64,000 nucleotides of DNA from Pseudomonadota bacterium (GTDB lineage Bacteria; Pseudomonadota; Alphaproteobacteria; UBA9655), in assembly GCA_018242065.1 (NCBI GenBank), contig JAFECQ010000019.1, forward strand, positions 1 to 64,000, read 5' to 3'. This document shows positions 8,861-16,944 of this stretch, piece by piece; position 1 is the first letter of the stretch, and the number at the start of each line of letters is the position of its first letter. A program made the position numbers and the translations under genes. The notes below the pieces were generated by a model. The model saw nothing but the letters and a program-made list of their open reading frames with translations, made no database searches and was not told the DNA's origin.

Positions 8861-9122
8861 GATACACCTGACTTTTGAGCGTCACAACCTCTGACAGTGG
8901 CTTTCCCTCAAGCCACTCGAGGAAGGCACCGCGATTTTCCCTTGTCATCAACGTTAACAAAGGGAGGGAAAAGTATACATAAGAAGAGATGCTTTAGCAT
9001 TCCTTTTTCCTCGCCTTCATTTCTCTTTCATTCTCAAGACCATTGCATAATAACCTTTACAATCCCTGCGAGAGCGGCGATCCATAAGTCATTGAACCAT
9101 CTATATTCCAACCTGCACGGAA
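8861..9122. other. Intergenic stretch, no gene recognised
   Basis: About 260 bp between the exported unknown and the HicA-like gene. Short frames are open on both strands but lack a start with a ribosome binding site or any recognisable domain. It may hold degraded accessory sequence. Confidence 0.4.
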
Positions 9123-9875
9123 ATGACATTTTTTATAAATGTCGCTATTATGCAGCGGTCTCACATTCTTTTAGAATTATTACGAGAGAGAATGGCGCTG
9201 AGGGATCAAGAACTAACCTCTCCACCAAAAGAAATGCCAGTGATTTCAAGGGCGCTACCTTTGCGGCCTACCCTAGCACAAGAACCAACTATAATTATGC
9301 CAACGACGCATAATTTGAAAGGAGAGTATCGCGAGCCTAGTGCGGAAGAGGTGCGTCGCGAAAAAAAGAAAGAAGCAAAGCAAAGGAAAAAAGAATCAGC
9401 AGCTTTGCAGGCAGAAAATGATAAATTTCAAAGTTCAAGAAGTGAAATAAAAGTGATTGGAGAGGAAACCAGTTTAGAAGAAAGCGCAAAAGAAATTGCT
9501 CCTGTTCAAATCGGAGGAAACTTTAAAACTTTTGAAAGATTGATGAATCAAACTTATAAAGGTCCTATCGAGAAAGTCGTTCTCTTATTCGAACGACTCG
9601 GAGGTAATGTGGAAAAATGGCATAGTGGCTCACGTATTAAATTTTCCCTTCCACATTTTGCTAATCTAAAAACAGAACTGCTTGATGTTTTGCCACCTCA
9701 AACCGAAGATGAAGCTATTCCAGAGCCAGTGGGTATGAGCACGGAAGAGGCTGTTTTCCATGGCCCTCATAAGCAAAAGTCGAACAAACTTCGCCCTTAT
9801 CATGTGAATGATATTCGAGAAATGCTTATAAAAACGGGGTATAATGAGAAGACTGTGGTGAAGAAAATCCAATGA
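9123..9875 (+). CDS. Protein with C-terminal HicA-like domain
   Basis: The first 120 residues are polar, with a Lys/Arg/Glu-rich helix (around 75-95) likely to be a coiled coil or RNA-binding tail. The C-terminal part resembles the HicA mRNA-interferase fold: F-E-R-L-G-G, then H-S-G-S-R-I-K-F, then F-H-G-P-H-K and a final helix D-I-R-E-M-L-I-K-T-G-Y. HicA normally has a catalytic His in G-S-H; here the residue is Arg, as in the G-S-R-V subgroup. A normal HicA toxin is about 60-100 residues, so this is a large derivative, and no HicB antitoxin gene is adjacent. Start is uncertain: ATG at 9192 has a better ribosome binding site (GAGAGAG) than 9123. Confidence 0.55.
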   Translation: MTFFINVAIMQRSHILLELLRERMALRDQELTSPPKEMPVISRALPLRPTLAQEPTIIMPTTHNLKGEYREPSAEEVRREKKKEAKQRKKESAALQAENDKFQSSRSEIKVIGEETSLEESAKEIAPVQIGGNFKTFERLMNQTYKGPIEKVVLLFERLGGNVEKWHSGSRIKFSLPHFANLKTELLDVLPPQTEDEAIPEPVGMSTEEAVFHGPHKQKSNKLRPYHVNDIREMLIKTGYNEKTVVKKIQ

Positions 9876-9891
9876 GATTTCTTCTGGTTTC

Positions 9892-10356
9892 TTAACGACC
9901 TGGTTTGTCGTTGTCTGGATCTTTGCCATTAAAGCGACCGACGTTGCCAAAGATTTGTTCAAGAACACCAAAGGTATGGCCAGAAGTTGGAGTGGTTCGT
10001 TGGATATGAAAAACAACTTGTTTGTCTTTCTCGGTCAAAGAATCCAAGCTTTTGACTTTTCCCTGTTCATCAAACTCGATGCGTGTGACATTGCTTTTGA
10101 GGACGTGAGGGGTAAAAAACGCACGACGTTTTGTGACCTCAGACATGTAAATCCACGTCTTGTTCCCAAATGTTGAAACTGAAGAAGGTGTCCCTAAAAG
10201 TTCAGCTATCTGTTCTTTTGTTGTGACCCCAACTTTAATTTTGGCAAGTTGTTCTGGTTGAACATCGTGACCACGATTGTCAATCGTGGCACACCCCACA
10301 AGACAAGTTATGAGTAGAAGGGGCGCTATTTTAAAAGTTCTTGATTTCAAATTCAT
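9892..10356 (-). CDS. bamE: Outer-membrane assembly lipoprotein BamE (SmpA)
   Basis: A 154-residue lipoprotein of the Bam complex, which inserts beta-barrel proteins into the outer membrane. The signal peptide ends in a lipobox (L-V-G-C) with the lipidated Cys at 22. The SmpA/BamE domain follows: I-K-V-G-V-T-T-K-E-Q-I-A-E-L-L-G-T-P-S, then T-W-I-Y and R-I-E-F-D-E-x-G-K-V. It is divergent from the chaperone and DUF177 genes, a neighbourhood conserved in alphaproteobacteria. Confidence 0.93.
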   Translation of the reverse strand: MNLKSRTFKIAPLLLITCLVGCATIDNRGHDVQPEQLAKIKVGVTTKEQIAELLGTPSSVSTFGNKTWIYMSEVTKRRAFFTPHVLKSNVTRIEFDEQGKVKSLDSLTEKDKQVVFHIQRTTPTSGHTFGVLEQIFGNVGRFNGKDPDNDKPGR

Positions 10357-10398
10357 TTATCGTTACGTGTCGTCAATGCCGAAAAAACTAATTTTAAG

Positions 10399-10902
10399 AT
10401 GCCTATGGATATGCCCTCTGTCAACGGTTTCTGGAAAAGAAGTAAGCAAGTTCAAGGAGAGAGGTTATGCTTTAGCGCCTTAAATCAAGCGCGTCAGCCT
10501 ATTTTCTATACAAACTGGGAAGTACCTGATTCTCTTGAAGGGCGTTTTGATTGTGCAAGCCTTCATGTAGCTCTTCTCTTAAGACATCTCAAAGGTAGCT
10601 TGGCGCAAGTTGTTTTCGATATTTTTTTTGCATATACGGAGTTAACTTTGAGAGAAGTTGGGGTAGGAGATTTAAGTGTTGGAAAACAAATAAAAAAATG
10701 TGCACAATTTTTTTATGGTTCTATGAAATCTTACCATGATGCACTTGAAAATAAAACTGGGTTAGAAGAATCTCTCATTCGCAATCTCTATGGAGGGAAC
10801 ACGGTGAGTCTTGTGCATGAAGTAGCTGATCATATACGAAAGTGTGATCAGCTTTTGGCACAACAAAATTTAGAGAATGCAACGTTGATTAAATGGTCGT
10901 GA
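10399..10902 (+). CDS. Ubiquinol-cytochrome c chaperone family protein
   Basis: A 167-residue protein of the CBP3/UQCC1 family, which helps assemble cytochrome b into the bc1 complex. Diagnostic patterns are A-R-Q-P-I-F-Y followed by V-P-D-S-L-E-G-R-F-D, and later R-E-V-G-V-G-D-L-S-V-G-K with Q-F-F-Y-G. The start is uncertain among Met codons 1, 3 and 5 because no strong ribosome binding site precedes them. The next gene begins 11 bp after the stop, so the two are probably cotranscribed. Its presence suggests a bc1-type respiratory chain, consistent with the ATP synthase genes here. Confidence 0.88.
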   Translation: MPMDMPSVNGFWKRSKQVQGERLCFSALNQARQPIFYTNWEVPDSLEGRFDCASLHVALLLRHLKGSLAQVVFDIFFAYTELTLREVGVGDLSVGKQIKKCAQFFYGSMKSYHDALENKTGLEESLIRNLYGGNTVSLVHEVADHIRKCDQLLAQQNLENATLIKWS

Positions 10903-10913
10903 AAGGGAAGGGC

Positions 10914-11396
10914 ATGTCAATTTTAAATTTTAGCGTTGATATTGAGACTATTTCTCATAAACCTCACCATTTTCACTTGGTTGCAAATTCTGAGGATAGA
11001 CATGTCATAGCGAGGCGTCTAAGTCTTGTATCTTTAGAAAAACTTGATGCTCAGCTTTACCTTGAAAATGGGAAGGAAATTTATCTGACGGGAGAAATTG
11101 TTGCAGACGTAAGCCAGCAATGTGTACGAACGTTGGTGTATCTCCCTCAACATCTTGAGATTAAGGTGGATGAGATTTTCCTCCATAAAACTGAAACAGA
11201 GAGTGAAATAGATCTTGAAGATTTAGATTCAAGGGAACCACTTCAAGGAAATCAATTGGATTTAGGAGAAATTGTGGTCCAACTTCTTTCCTTAAATCTT
11301 GATCCTTATCCTGTTGCTCCCGATTCAAAGCCAATTGAGTATCAGGAGGAAAATGGTTCTCGATCTCCTTTTGATGTGTTGAAAAAGAGAAAATGA
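10914..11396 (+). CDS. DUF177 (YceD) family protein
   Basis: A 160-residue member of the DUF177/YceD family, linked in other bacteria to 23S rRNA accumulation and usually encoded next to rpmF or plsX. The conserved core C-V-R-T-L with V-x-L-P, the acidic segment E-S-E-I-D-L-E-D-L-D, and L-D-L-G-E-I-V-V-Q-L-L-S-L-x-L-D-P-Y-P are present. I chose the ATG at 10914, preceded by AGGGAAGG; an upstream ATG at 10893 overlaps the previous gene. Here its usual partners rpmF, plsX and fabH lie 33 kb away, so the ancestral cluster has been split. Confidence 0.87.
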   Translation: MSILNFSVDIETISHKPHHFHLVANSEDRHVIARRLSLVSLEKLDAQLYLENGKEIYLTGEIVADVSQQCVRTLVYLPQHLEIKVDEIFLHKTETESEIDLEDLDSREPLQGNQLDLGEIVVQLLSLNLDPYPVAPDSKPIEYQEENGSRSPFDVLKKRK

Positions 11397-11442
11397 AAAG
11401 CATTCATTTTTTGATGATCGCTAAAAATTTTTGATAAATGGC

Positions 11443-11471
11443 TAATTTATGCTTGTTGAGAGCATAAATTA
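11443..11471. promoter_or_regulatory. Perfect 11-bp inverted repeat, possible operator or hairpin
   Basis: TAATTTATGCT and AGCATAAATTA are separated by 7 bases, 49 bp before the small membrane protein gene. No T-run follows, so it is not an obvious terminator. It may be a protein-binding site or an mRNA hairpin controlling the surface-polymer operon. Confidence 0.5.
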
Positions 11472-11519
11472 TCAGTATTAAATCTATTAATATAACTTTG
11501 AACCATACAGAGGGGCTTG

Positions 11520-11699
11520 ATGAACGTTTTAATGTATTGTTTGCCGCTAATGGCAACTTCAACACCTTGTTGTGCTTATTTAGATGCTGGCTCAAGTAGT
11601 ATGTTATTGCAGCTTCTTTTTGGGGGCGTAGCTGGGGGGCTCGTATTTTTAAAAATTTATTTCAGAAGACTCGTCTCTTTTTTTAAAGCAAAAAAATAA
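11520..11699 (+). CDS. Small membrane protein, 59 aa
   Basis: A short N-terminal segment with two adjacent cysteines precedes the pattern Y-L-D-A-G-S-S-S-M-L-L-Q. A transmembrane helix follows (L-L-F-G-G-V-A-G-G-L-V-F-L-K), then a basic C-terminus. This pattern recalls small proteins (Y-x-D-x-G-x-G-S-M-x-L-Q) that in many bacteria lie directly before methyltransferase and sulfatase-like genes, as here. The ATG at 11520 follows AGAGGGG; a TTG codon sits immediately upstream. It ends 4 bp before the methyltransferase start. Function is unknown; it is probably a membrane partner of the two enzymes that follow. Confidence 0.7.
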   Translation: MNVLMYCLPLMATSTPCCAYLDAGSSSMLLQLLFGGVAGGLVFLKIYFRRLVSFFKAKK

Positions 11700-11703
11700 T
11701 AGC

Positions 11704-13092
11704 ATGGTAGCTCCTGTCTTCGATAGCGGTTCGTTCCGTGATCCTGATGGTCATGTGTTTTTTTATGAGAATGAAATCTATCGTACTTTAACTACTGATG
11801 CTGTTCATCGTATGGAGCGTCTTTTAAAACTTTCTTTCGTTAAAAAGAGTATCATTGAAGGAAGAATCATTGATACGAAAATTTTGGAAGCAACAAAGAT
11901 ATTTCCAAAAGATTTTTTAGTCACTGAGTATGTTCTTTGGCATGAAAAAATTCCTTACGTAACCTATCCTTTTGAATGGACATTTTCCATGCTCAAAGAT
12001 GCTGCATATCTGATGCTTGATTTGCTGAGTGGATTGCTTGAGAATAACTTTATTCTTAAGGACGGGACGGCCTGGAATATATGCTTTTATAATGGGAAAC
12101 CCTGCTTTTATGACATATTATCTATTGATACTTATGTAGAGGGGCAACCTTGGGAAGGATTTTCCCAATTTCTTCAAGAATTTTTGTATCCACTTATGAT
12201 TCAGTCTTATCAAGGTATTGATTTTCAGCCTCTGTGGCGTTCAACTTTAGCTGGGATTCCCGCTAAACTATGTTATAAATCCTTATCTCGATCTTCCCTT
12301 TTTAAAAAGGGCGTTTTTAAGTACGTGTATCTTCAGGAAAAATTGTCTTCAAATAAAACAATCTCTGAAGCCACCCTTAAGCATGAATTTACGCATAATG
12401 CTTTTTCAAAAAAGGCATTAACGAATCTTATCAAAAACTTACGATTATGTCTTGAGACTCTTACTGTGAAAAGCGATCAATCAGTTTGGAAAAATTATGA
12501 TTCAAAAAATTCCTACGAAGAACAAGATGTAAAAGAAAAAGAAAAGTTTGTTGTCGAAGGCTTGAAGGCTTTGAACCCATTATCTGTCATGGATTTAGGT
12601 TGTAATACGGGTCGTTATTCTTTAATTGCAGCGGATATAGCGCCTGTCATTTCTTGTGACTTGGATCCAACATGCGTGGATCAAATCTATCTAAAAAAGA
12701 ACAGTAAAATACTCCCCGTTGTTCTCAACCTCATGACACCGACTTCTTCAATGGGTTGGCATTTGAATGAACGAAAAGATATATTTACAAGGGTTAAGAG
12801 TGATAGCTTTATGGCCTTGGCACTTATGCATCATCTTTGTATTTCGCATAATGTTCCCTTGTCACATTTCATTTTACTCTTACGATCGATCGCCTCCAAG
12901 GGCATCGTAGAGTGGGTCGATAAGTCAGATCCAATGGTGCAGTTTCTTTTAAGGAATCGAAAAGATATCTTTAAAGAGTATACCTGGGAAAATTTCCAAC
13001 ACCTTATCAGAGAACACTTCCATATTGAAAAAACGCTGCCCTTAAATAATGGAGTGCGTCAAATCATGCTCCTCTCTGAGAAAAAAAACTAA
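11704..13092 (+). CDS. Methyltransferase with N-terminal kinase-like region
   Basis: A 462-residue two-part protein. The N-terminal half resembles a kinase-fold domain: L-K-D-G-T-A-W-N-I near residue 120, then P-C-F-Y-D-I-L-S-I-D, recalling the catalytic and metal-binding loops of sugar or protein kinases. The C-terminal half is a class I SAM-dependent methyltransferase with motif I V-M-D-L-G-C-N-T-G (295-303) and an acidic loop S-C-D-L-D at the ribose-binding position. It sits between the small membrane protein and the sulfatase-fold gene with 4-bp gaps, so all three are one operon. A role in modifying a cell-surface polymer is inferred from context; the substrate is unknown. Confidence 0.75.
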   Translation: MVAPVFDSGSFRDPDGHVFFYENEIYRTLTTDAVHRMERLLKLSFVKKSIIEGRIIDTKILEATKIFPKDFLVTEYVLWHEKIPYVTYPFEWTFSMLKDAAYLMLDLLSGLLENNFILKDGTAWNICFYNGKPCFYDILSIDTYVEGQPWEGFSQFLQEFLYPLMIQSYQGIDFQPLWRSTLAGIPAKLCYKSLSRSSLFKKGVFKYVYLQEKLSSNKTISEATLKHEFTHNAFSKKALTNLIKNLRLCLETLTVKSDQSVWKNYDSKNSYEEQDVKEKEKFVVEGLKALNPLSVMDLGCNTGRYSLIAADIAPVISCDLDPTCVDQIYLKKNSKILPVVLNLMTPTSSMGWHLNERKDIFTRVKSDSFMALALMHHLCISHNVPLSHFILLLRSIASKGIVEWVDKSDPMVQFLLRNRKDIFKEYTWENFQHLIREHFHIEKTLPLNNGVRQIMLLSEKKN

Positions 13093-13096
13093 TAGC

Positions 13097-16000
13097 ATGG
13101 ATTTTATAGAGAAATATAAGAATCCTATTTATTACCTTGGTCTGTTTGCTGTCACGCTTTGGCCGTTTCTTAACCTGTGGTCAAGCCCTATAAATGCTCA
13201 AGAAATCTCCTATCGTGAATATATAGTTATTTTTTTGGTTGTCTTTGTCATGTCATTAATGGTTTGTGAAGCCATTAAATGGATTTTTAAAATTGATTCG
13301 ATTAAGCTATTGATATTCTATAGTTTTTTTTCTATTTCATTTTTGTATTATCAGGATTTTTCATCGTATTTTTTTAATTATTCTGTATATCAATATAATA
13401 TTTTTTTATATTTTTTTTTATTTATTGCGTTAACTTTGTTGTTTTATATTTCAAATAGTAAAACTTTTCATCTGTGTTTTTTAGTTTTTGTTTTATCTGT
13501 ATTTTTATTTAGTTTTGGAGAATTTTTAAATTTAAAAATTACAACCAATAAGCCTTATGGGCACGCGATTACTCCTGACTCAGTTGCATTTGAATTTAAG
13601 ACTAAACCAAACATATATTTCTTACTTTTTGATGCTTACCCACGTCACGATACCCTTCTTTCGGAAAGAGATAATTCTCTTTTTTTGTCATTTTTTAAAG
13701 TTAAAGAATTTATAGTTGCTGATAAGGCTTATTCTAACTACGCGTATACTTGGCCTTCTTTATCTTCTATGTTTCAGATGAGTTATCTTCGAGAAGGAGA
13801 TGTTGTACGTAATGATGTTCTCTCTCCCCTTAAAGAGGTTTTTGTCGTTCTTAAAAAGAATAACTATGATATTGCTGTTGTTTCCTCTCATTATTCAGCT
13901 TTTAATGCAAATAATGTAGCAGACTCAGTGTATTATGACTCTGGTATACCACCTTCTTTTGCTTCCTCTATGTTAAACTATTTGGGCAAAGTTCCTAAGC
14001 GCGTATTAAATATAGTCGTTCCTTTTTTTATGTCTCATATGTACTTTTCCATGAATGAAATTGAAAATGTTGCTTCGCTTGATAAGCAAAAACCATTATT
14101 CACCTTCATTCATTTTGTTCATTTTCATGATTATGTATTTAATTCAAATTGTGAGATAGTGGGAGGCCCTCAGGGCATTGGAGATGTAAAACTTAACTCT
14201 GCTTGTTTCGAAAAGCTTGTTGAAAAATCTATTGATGTTCTGGTCTCAAAAGATCCAAACGCTATTATAATTGCTCAATCTGATCATGGCCCATGGTATT
14301 GGTACCGTGAGGGATTGGGCCATCCTGATCGCTTCAATAGAGGGTATGGGATATTCTCTGCTTTTCGATTGCCCAATTTAGATTTATCGGAAGATATTAG
14401 AGAGTATCTTCAGGATACTCCAAGCCCCGTAAATAACTTTCGCATTATTTTCGCACTCTTAGCAGCGAAAAAACCTGAACTTCTTTCATATCGGGCTTTT
14501 GTTAGCGAACCTTCGAACGGAATGTCATCAGAATTTGTCGCTATTGAAGAAAAAATAGAATTAGAAAAAGTCATAAGTAATTTAAATTATTTGACATTTT
14601 ATCATTCACTAAAGAACTCAGCCACTAAGAGTTCCAATGAGGGAATTGTCAGATTTCTTCTGGAGAGGGAGGGATATAAAAAGTGGAGTAAACTTAGTTC
14701 AATTAGTCAAGAATGGGTTGTTGCTAAGATTGTCTCAGAAGCCCAAGTAATGAATTTAAAACAATTCTTAGCTGAGAATAATTATTCTAAGGCTTATCGT
14801 TCAATAAAGGACGCGGGCAATAAAGAGTCTGATGAGGAAATTATTAGATTTCTTCTAGAGAGCAATGGTTATAAAAATTGGTATGAACTTATCCCTATCA
14901 GTCGGAAGTGGGTCGTTAATGAGATTGTATCAAAACCCGAAGGAAGGAATTCAAGCAATAAGTTTTCTGATGAAGAGATTGTAAGGTCTCTTTTTGAAAG
15001 CAATGATTTTCCAAGTTGGAGTGAACTTAGTGATGTCAATCAAGAAAAGATAGTTGCTGAGATTTTATCGAAGTCAGAGCTATCAGAGTTAAATCAATTC
15101 TTAGCTAAGCAAGACTATTCTTGGGCCTACCGTTTGGCAAAAGACTCAAAAGAGAAAGAGATTGTTAAGAATCTTCTTGAGAGTAAGGGTTATAAAAACT
15201 GGAATAAGCTCAGTGCTATCACCCAGAAATGGGTTGTTACAGAAGTTATGGAAAGAGTTGAGAAGGCGAGTTTAACCCAATTCTTAGCTGATGAACACGA
15301 TTACGCCGCTGCTTATTCTGCAATAAAAAGTTCCGGAAATGAAGTCTCTAATGAGGAGGTTGTAAGACTCCTCCTGGAGAGGGAGGGATATAAAAACTGG
15401 TGTAAACTTAGAGCTGCATCTCGTGCATGGGTTGTTGCTGAGATTGTATCAAAGGCTGAAAGAATTGACCTAGATAAATTCTTAACAGCGCAGGATTACT
15501 CTGTAGCTTATCGTTCAACAAGGGAGGCAGGAAATCTTCTACCTGATGAGGAAATTGTGAAATTTCTTTTCGAGAGTAATGGTTATCCAAGCTGGAGTGA
15601 ACTTAGCGTTGCCAGTCGAAAATGGGTTGTTGATGAGATTGTATCAAAGGCAGAAAGAATGGCTTTAGAAGAGTTCTTAGCTGAGCATGATTATTCTATG
15701 GCTTATCGTTCAGTAAGAGGCTCAAATGCTGATGTTTCTGATGAAGAGATTGTAAAATCTTTTCTTGAGAGAGATGGTTATAAGAACTGGGGTATGCTTA
15801 GTTCTGACAATCGCAAATGGGTTGTTGCTGAGATTGTATCAAAGGCCGAAAGGATGAATTTTGAAAAGTTCTTAGCTAAGCATAATTATCCTGCAGCCTA
15901 TCGCTTAAGAAGGGATTCGGGCGGTAAAGAATCTGATGAAGAAATTGTTAGGGCTCTTTTTAAGAGAAAAGGCTATAAAGAGTGGAAGAAACTTAGTTTT

Positions 16001-16642
16001 ACCAATCGCAAATGGGTTGTTGCGGAGATTGTATCAAAGGCCGAAAGAATGGCTTTAGAAGAGTTCTTAGCTGAGCATGATTATTCTATGGCTTATCGTT
16101 CAATAAGAAGTTCGAACGATAACGTTCCCAATGAAGTGATCGTAAAATCTCTTCTTAAGAGAGATGGTTATAAGGGTTGGTCTAAGCTTAGCTTTACCGA
16201 TCGAAAATGGGCTGTTTCTGAGATTGTATCAAAAGCCGAAAGGATGAAATTAGAAAAGTTTTTAACTAAGCATAATTATCCTGCAGCCTATCGCTTAAGA
16301 AGGGATTCGGGCAGTAATGAGTCTGATGAAGAAATTGTTAGGTCTCTTTTTAAGAGAAAAGGATATAAAAAATGGAAGAAACTTAGCTCTGCCAATCGCA
16401 AATGGGTTGTTTCTGAGATTATATCAAAGGCCGAAAGAATGGCTTTAGAAGAGTTCTTAGCTGCGCAAGACTATTCCCTTTCTTATCGCTCAATAAGAGA
16501 ATCAGGTGCTAATAATCCTCCCGAAGTAATTGTAAAATTTCTTCTAGAGAGCAATGGCTATAGGGGCTGGTCTAAGCTTAGTTTTACCGATCGACAAGAG
16601 GTTATTGCAAGGATTACGTTAGGAACTAAGAGAGCTGAGTGA
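13097..16642 (+). CDS. Membrane sulfatase-fold enzyme with eleven C-terminal 65-aa repeats
   Basis: A 1181-residue protein in three parts. Residues about 10-160 hold five transmembrane helices. Residues about 170-480 are an alkaline phosphatase/sulfatase-superfamily domain: metal-ligand Asp179 in L-L-F-D-A-Y, candidate nucleophile Thr218 in Y-T-W-P-S, Asp396-His397 in S-D-H-G, and His409. Relatives in this fold transfer phosphoglycerol or phosphoethanolamine to envelope polymers. From about residue 490 to the end are eleven tandem units of about 65 residues. The start is the ATG at 13097, 4 bp after the methyltransferase stop. No purine-rich site is visible, so translation may be coupled. Catalytic and repeat domains are probably periplasmic, by analogy with relatives. 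Confidence 0.75.
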   Translation: MDFIEKYKNPIYYLGLFAVTLWPFLNLWSSPINAQEISYREYIVIFLVVFVMSLMVCEAIKWIFKIDSIKLLIFYSFFSISFLYYQDFSSYFFNYSVYQYNIFLYFFLFIALTLLFYISNSKTFHLCFLVFVLSVFLFSFGEFLNLKITTNKPYGHAITPDSVAFEFKTKPNIYFLLFDAYPRHDTLLSERDNSLFLSFFKVKEFIVADKAYSNYAYTWPSLSSMFQMSYLREGDVVRNDVLSPLKEVFVVLKKNNYDIAVVSSHYSAFNANNVADSVYYDSGIPPSFASSMLNYLGKVPKRVLNIVVPFFMSHMYFSMNEIENVASLDKQKPLFTFIHFVHFHDYVFNSNCEIVGGPQGIGDVKLNSACFEKLVEKSIDVLVSKDPNAIIIAQSDHGPWYWYREGLGHPDRFNRGYGIFSAFRLPNLDLSEDIREYLQDTPSPVNNFRIIFALLAAKKPELLSYRAFVSEPSNGMSSEFVAIEEKIELEKVISNLNYLTFYHSLKNSATKSSNEGIVRFLLEREGYKKWSKLSSISQEWVVAKIVSEAQVMNLKQFLAENNYSKAYRSIKDAGNKESDEEIIRFLLESNGYKNWYELIPISRKWVVNEIVSKPEGRNSSNKFSDEEIVRSLFESNDFPSWSELSDVNQEKIVAEILSKSELSELNQFLAKQDYSWAYRLAKDSKEKEIVKNLLESKGYKNWNKLSAITQKWVVTEVMERVEKASLTQFLADEHDYAAAYSAIKSSGNEVSNEEVVRLLLEREGYKNWCKLRAASRAWVVAEIVSKAERIDLDKFLTAQDYSVAYRSTREAGNLLPDEEIVKFLFESNGYPSWSELSVASRKWVVDEIVSKAERMALEEFLAEHDYSMAYRSVRGSNADVSDEEIVKSFLERDGYKNWGMLSSDNRKWVVAEIVSKAERMNFEKFLAKHNYPAAYRLRRDSGGKESDEEIVRALFKRKGYKEWKKLSFTNRKWVVAEIVSKAERMALEEFLAEHDYSMAYRSIRSSNDNVPNEVIVKSLLKRDGYKGWSKLSFTDRKWAVSEIVSKAERMKLEKFLTKHNYPAAYRLRRDSGSNESDEEIVRSLFKRKGYKKWKKLSSANRKWVVSEIISKAERMALEEFLAAQDYSLSYRSIRESGANNPPEVIVKFLLESNGYRGWSKLSFTDRQEVIARITLGTKRAE
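14636..16620 (+). repeat. Eleven tandem 195-bp coding repeats
   Basis: Each unit encodes about 65 residues on the plan E-I-V-(R/K)-x-L-x-(E/K), G-Y-K-x-W-x-K-L-S, R-K-W-V-V-x-E-I-V-S-K-A-E-R, F-L-x-x-x-x-Y-x-x-A-Y-R-S. Eleven copies of the G-Y/F-x-x-W-x-x-L core can be counted. The last units also repeat as pairs: identical stretches recur exactly 390 bp apart (15658/16048/16438 and 15881/16271). One unit (around 14940-15000) is shortened. Confidence 0.9.
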
Positions 16643-16944
16643 GAATAAACCGCAGATTATTTGTAACTGTTCACTATGAGATTCCTATTATTATCTTGGC
16701 CTGTTTCAAGTTTTACAAATATACACCATTTCTCAAAATGAAGTGATTAAAATGGACGTTTTTACTGGGAATAAGTTCTAGGCTCTTCCGGAAAAATGAA
16801 GTGGGAGAAAAAATAGGTTTTATGTGTAAAGCCACCTATCCGTTTAAACGAAAATAGGAGATACAGAACTTTTTATAAGTGACAAAAGTATATCGTTCTT
16901 ATAAGTTAAACTTATTGTTCGCAACTTCTTTTAACACAATGTAA
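16643..16944. other. 302-bp intergenic stretch, nothing recognised
   Basis: AT-rich sequence between the repeat-bearing sulfatase gene and the FlaA1/CapD-like gene. I see no terminator with a T-run, no tRNA and no credible frame. It presumably holds the promoter of the downstream gene, which lacks a purine-rich ribosome binding site before its ATG. Confidence 0.4.

Noticed and set aside
8778-8960. Minus-strand frame overlapping the end of the exported unknown
   Set aside because: It overlaps a better-supported gene and its translation matches nothing I recognise; it could be a remnant but cannot be supported.
11443-11471. 11-bp inverted repeat as a terminator for the DUF177 gene
   Set aside because: No T-run on either side; recorded as a regulatory palindrome instead.
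14636-16620. Direct DNA repeats considered as CRISPR or satellite
   Set aside because: The 195-bp units are fully coding, keep a protein pattern, and have no spacer structure. They are protein repeats.
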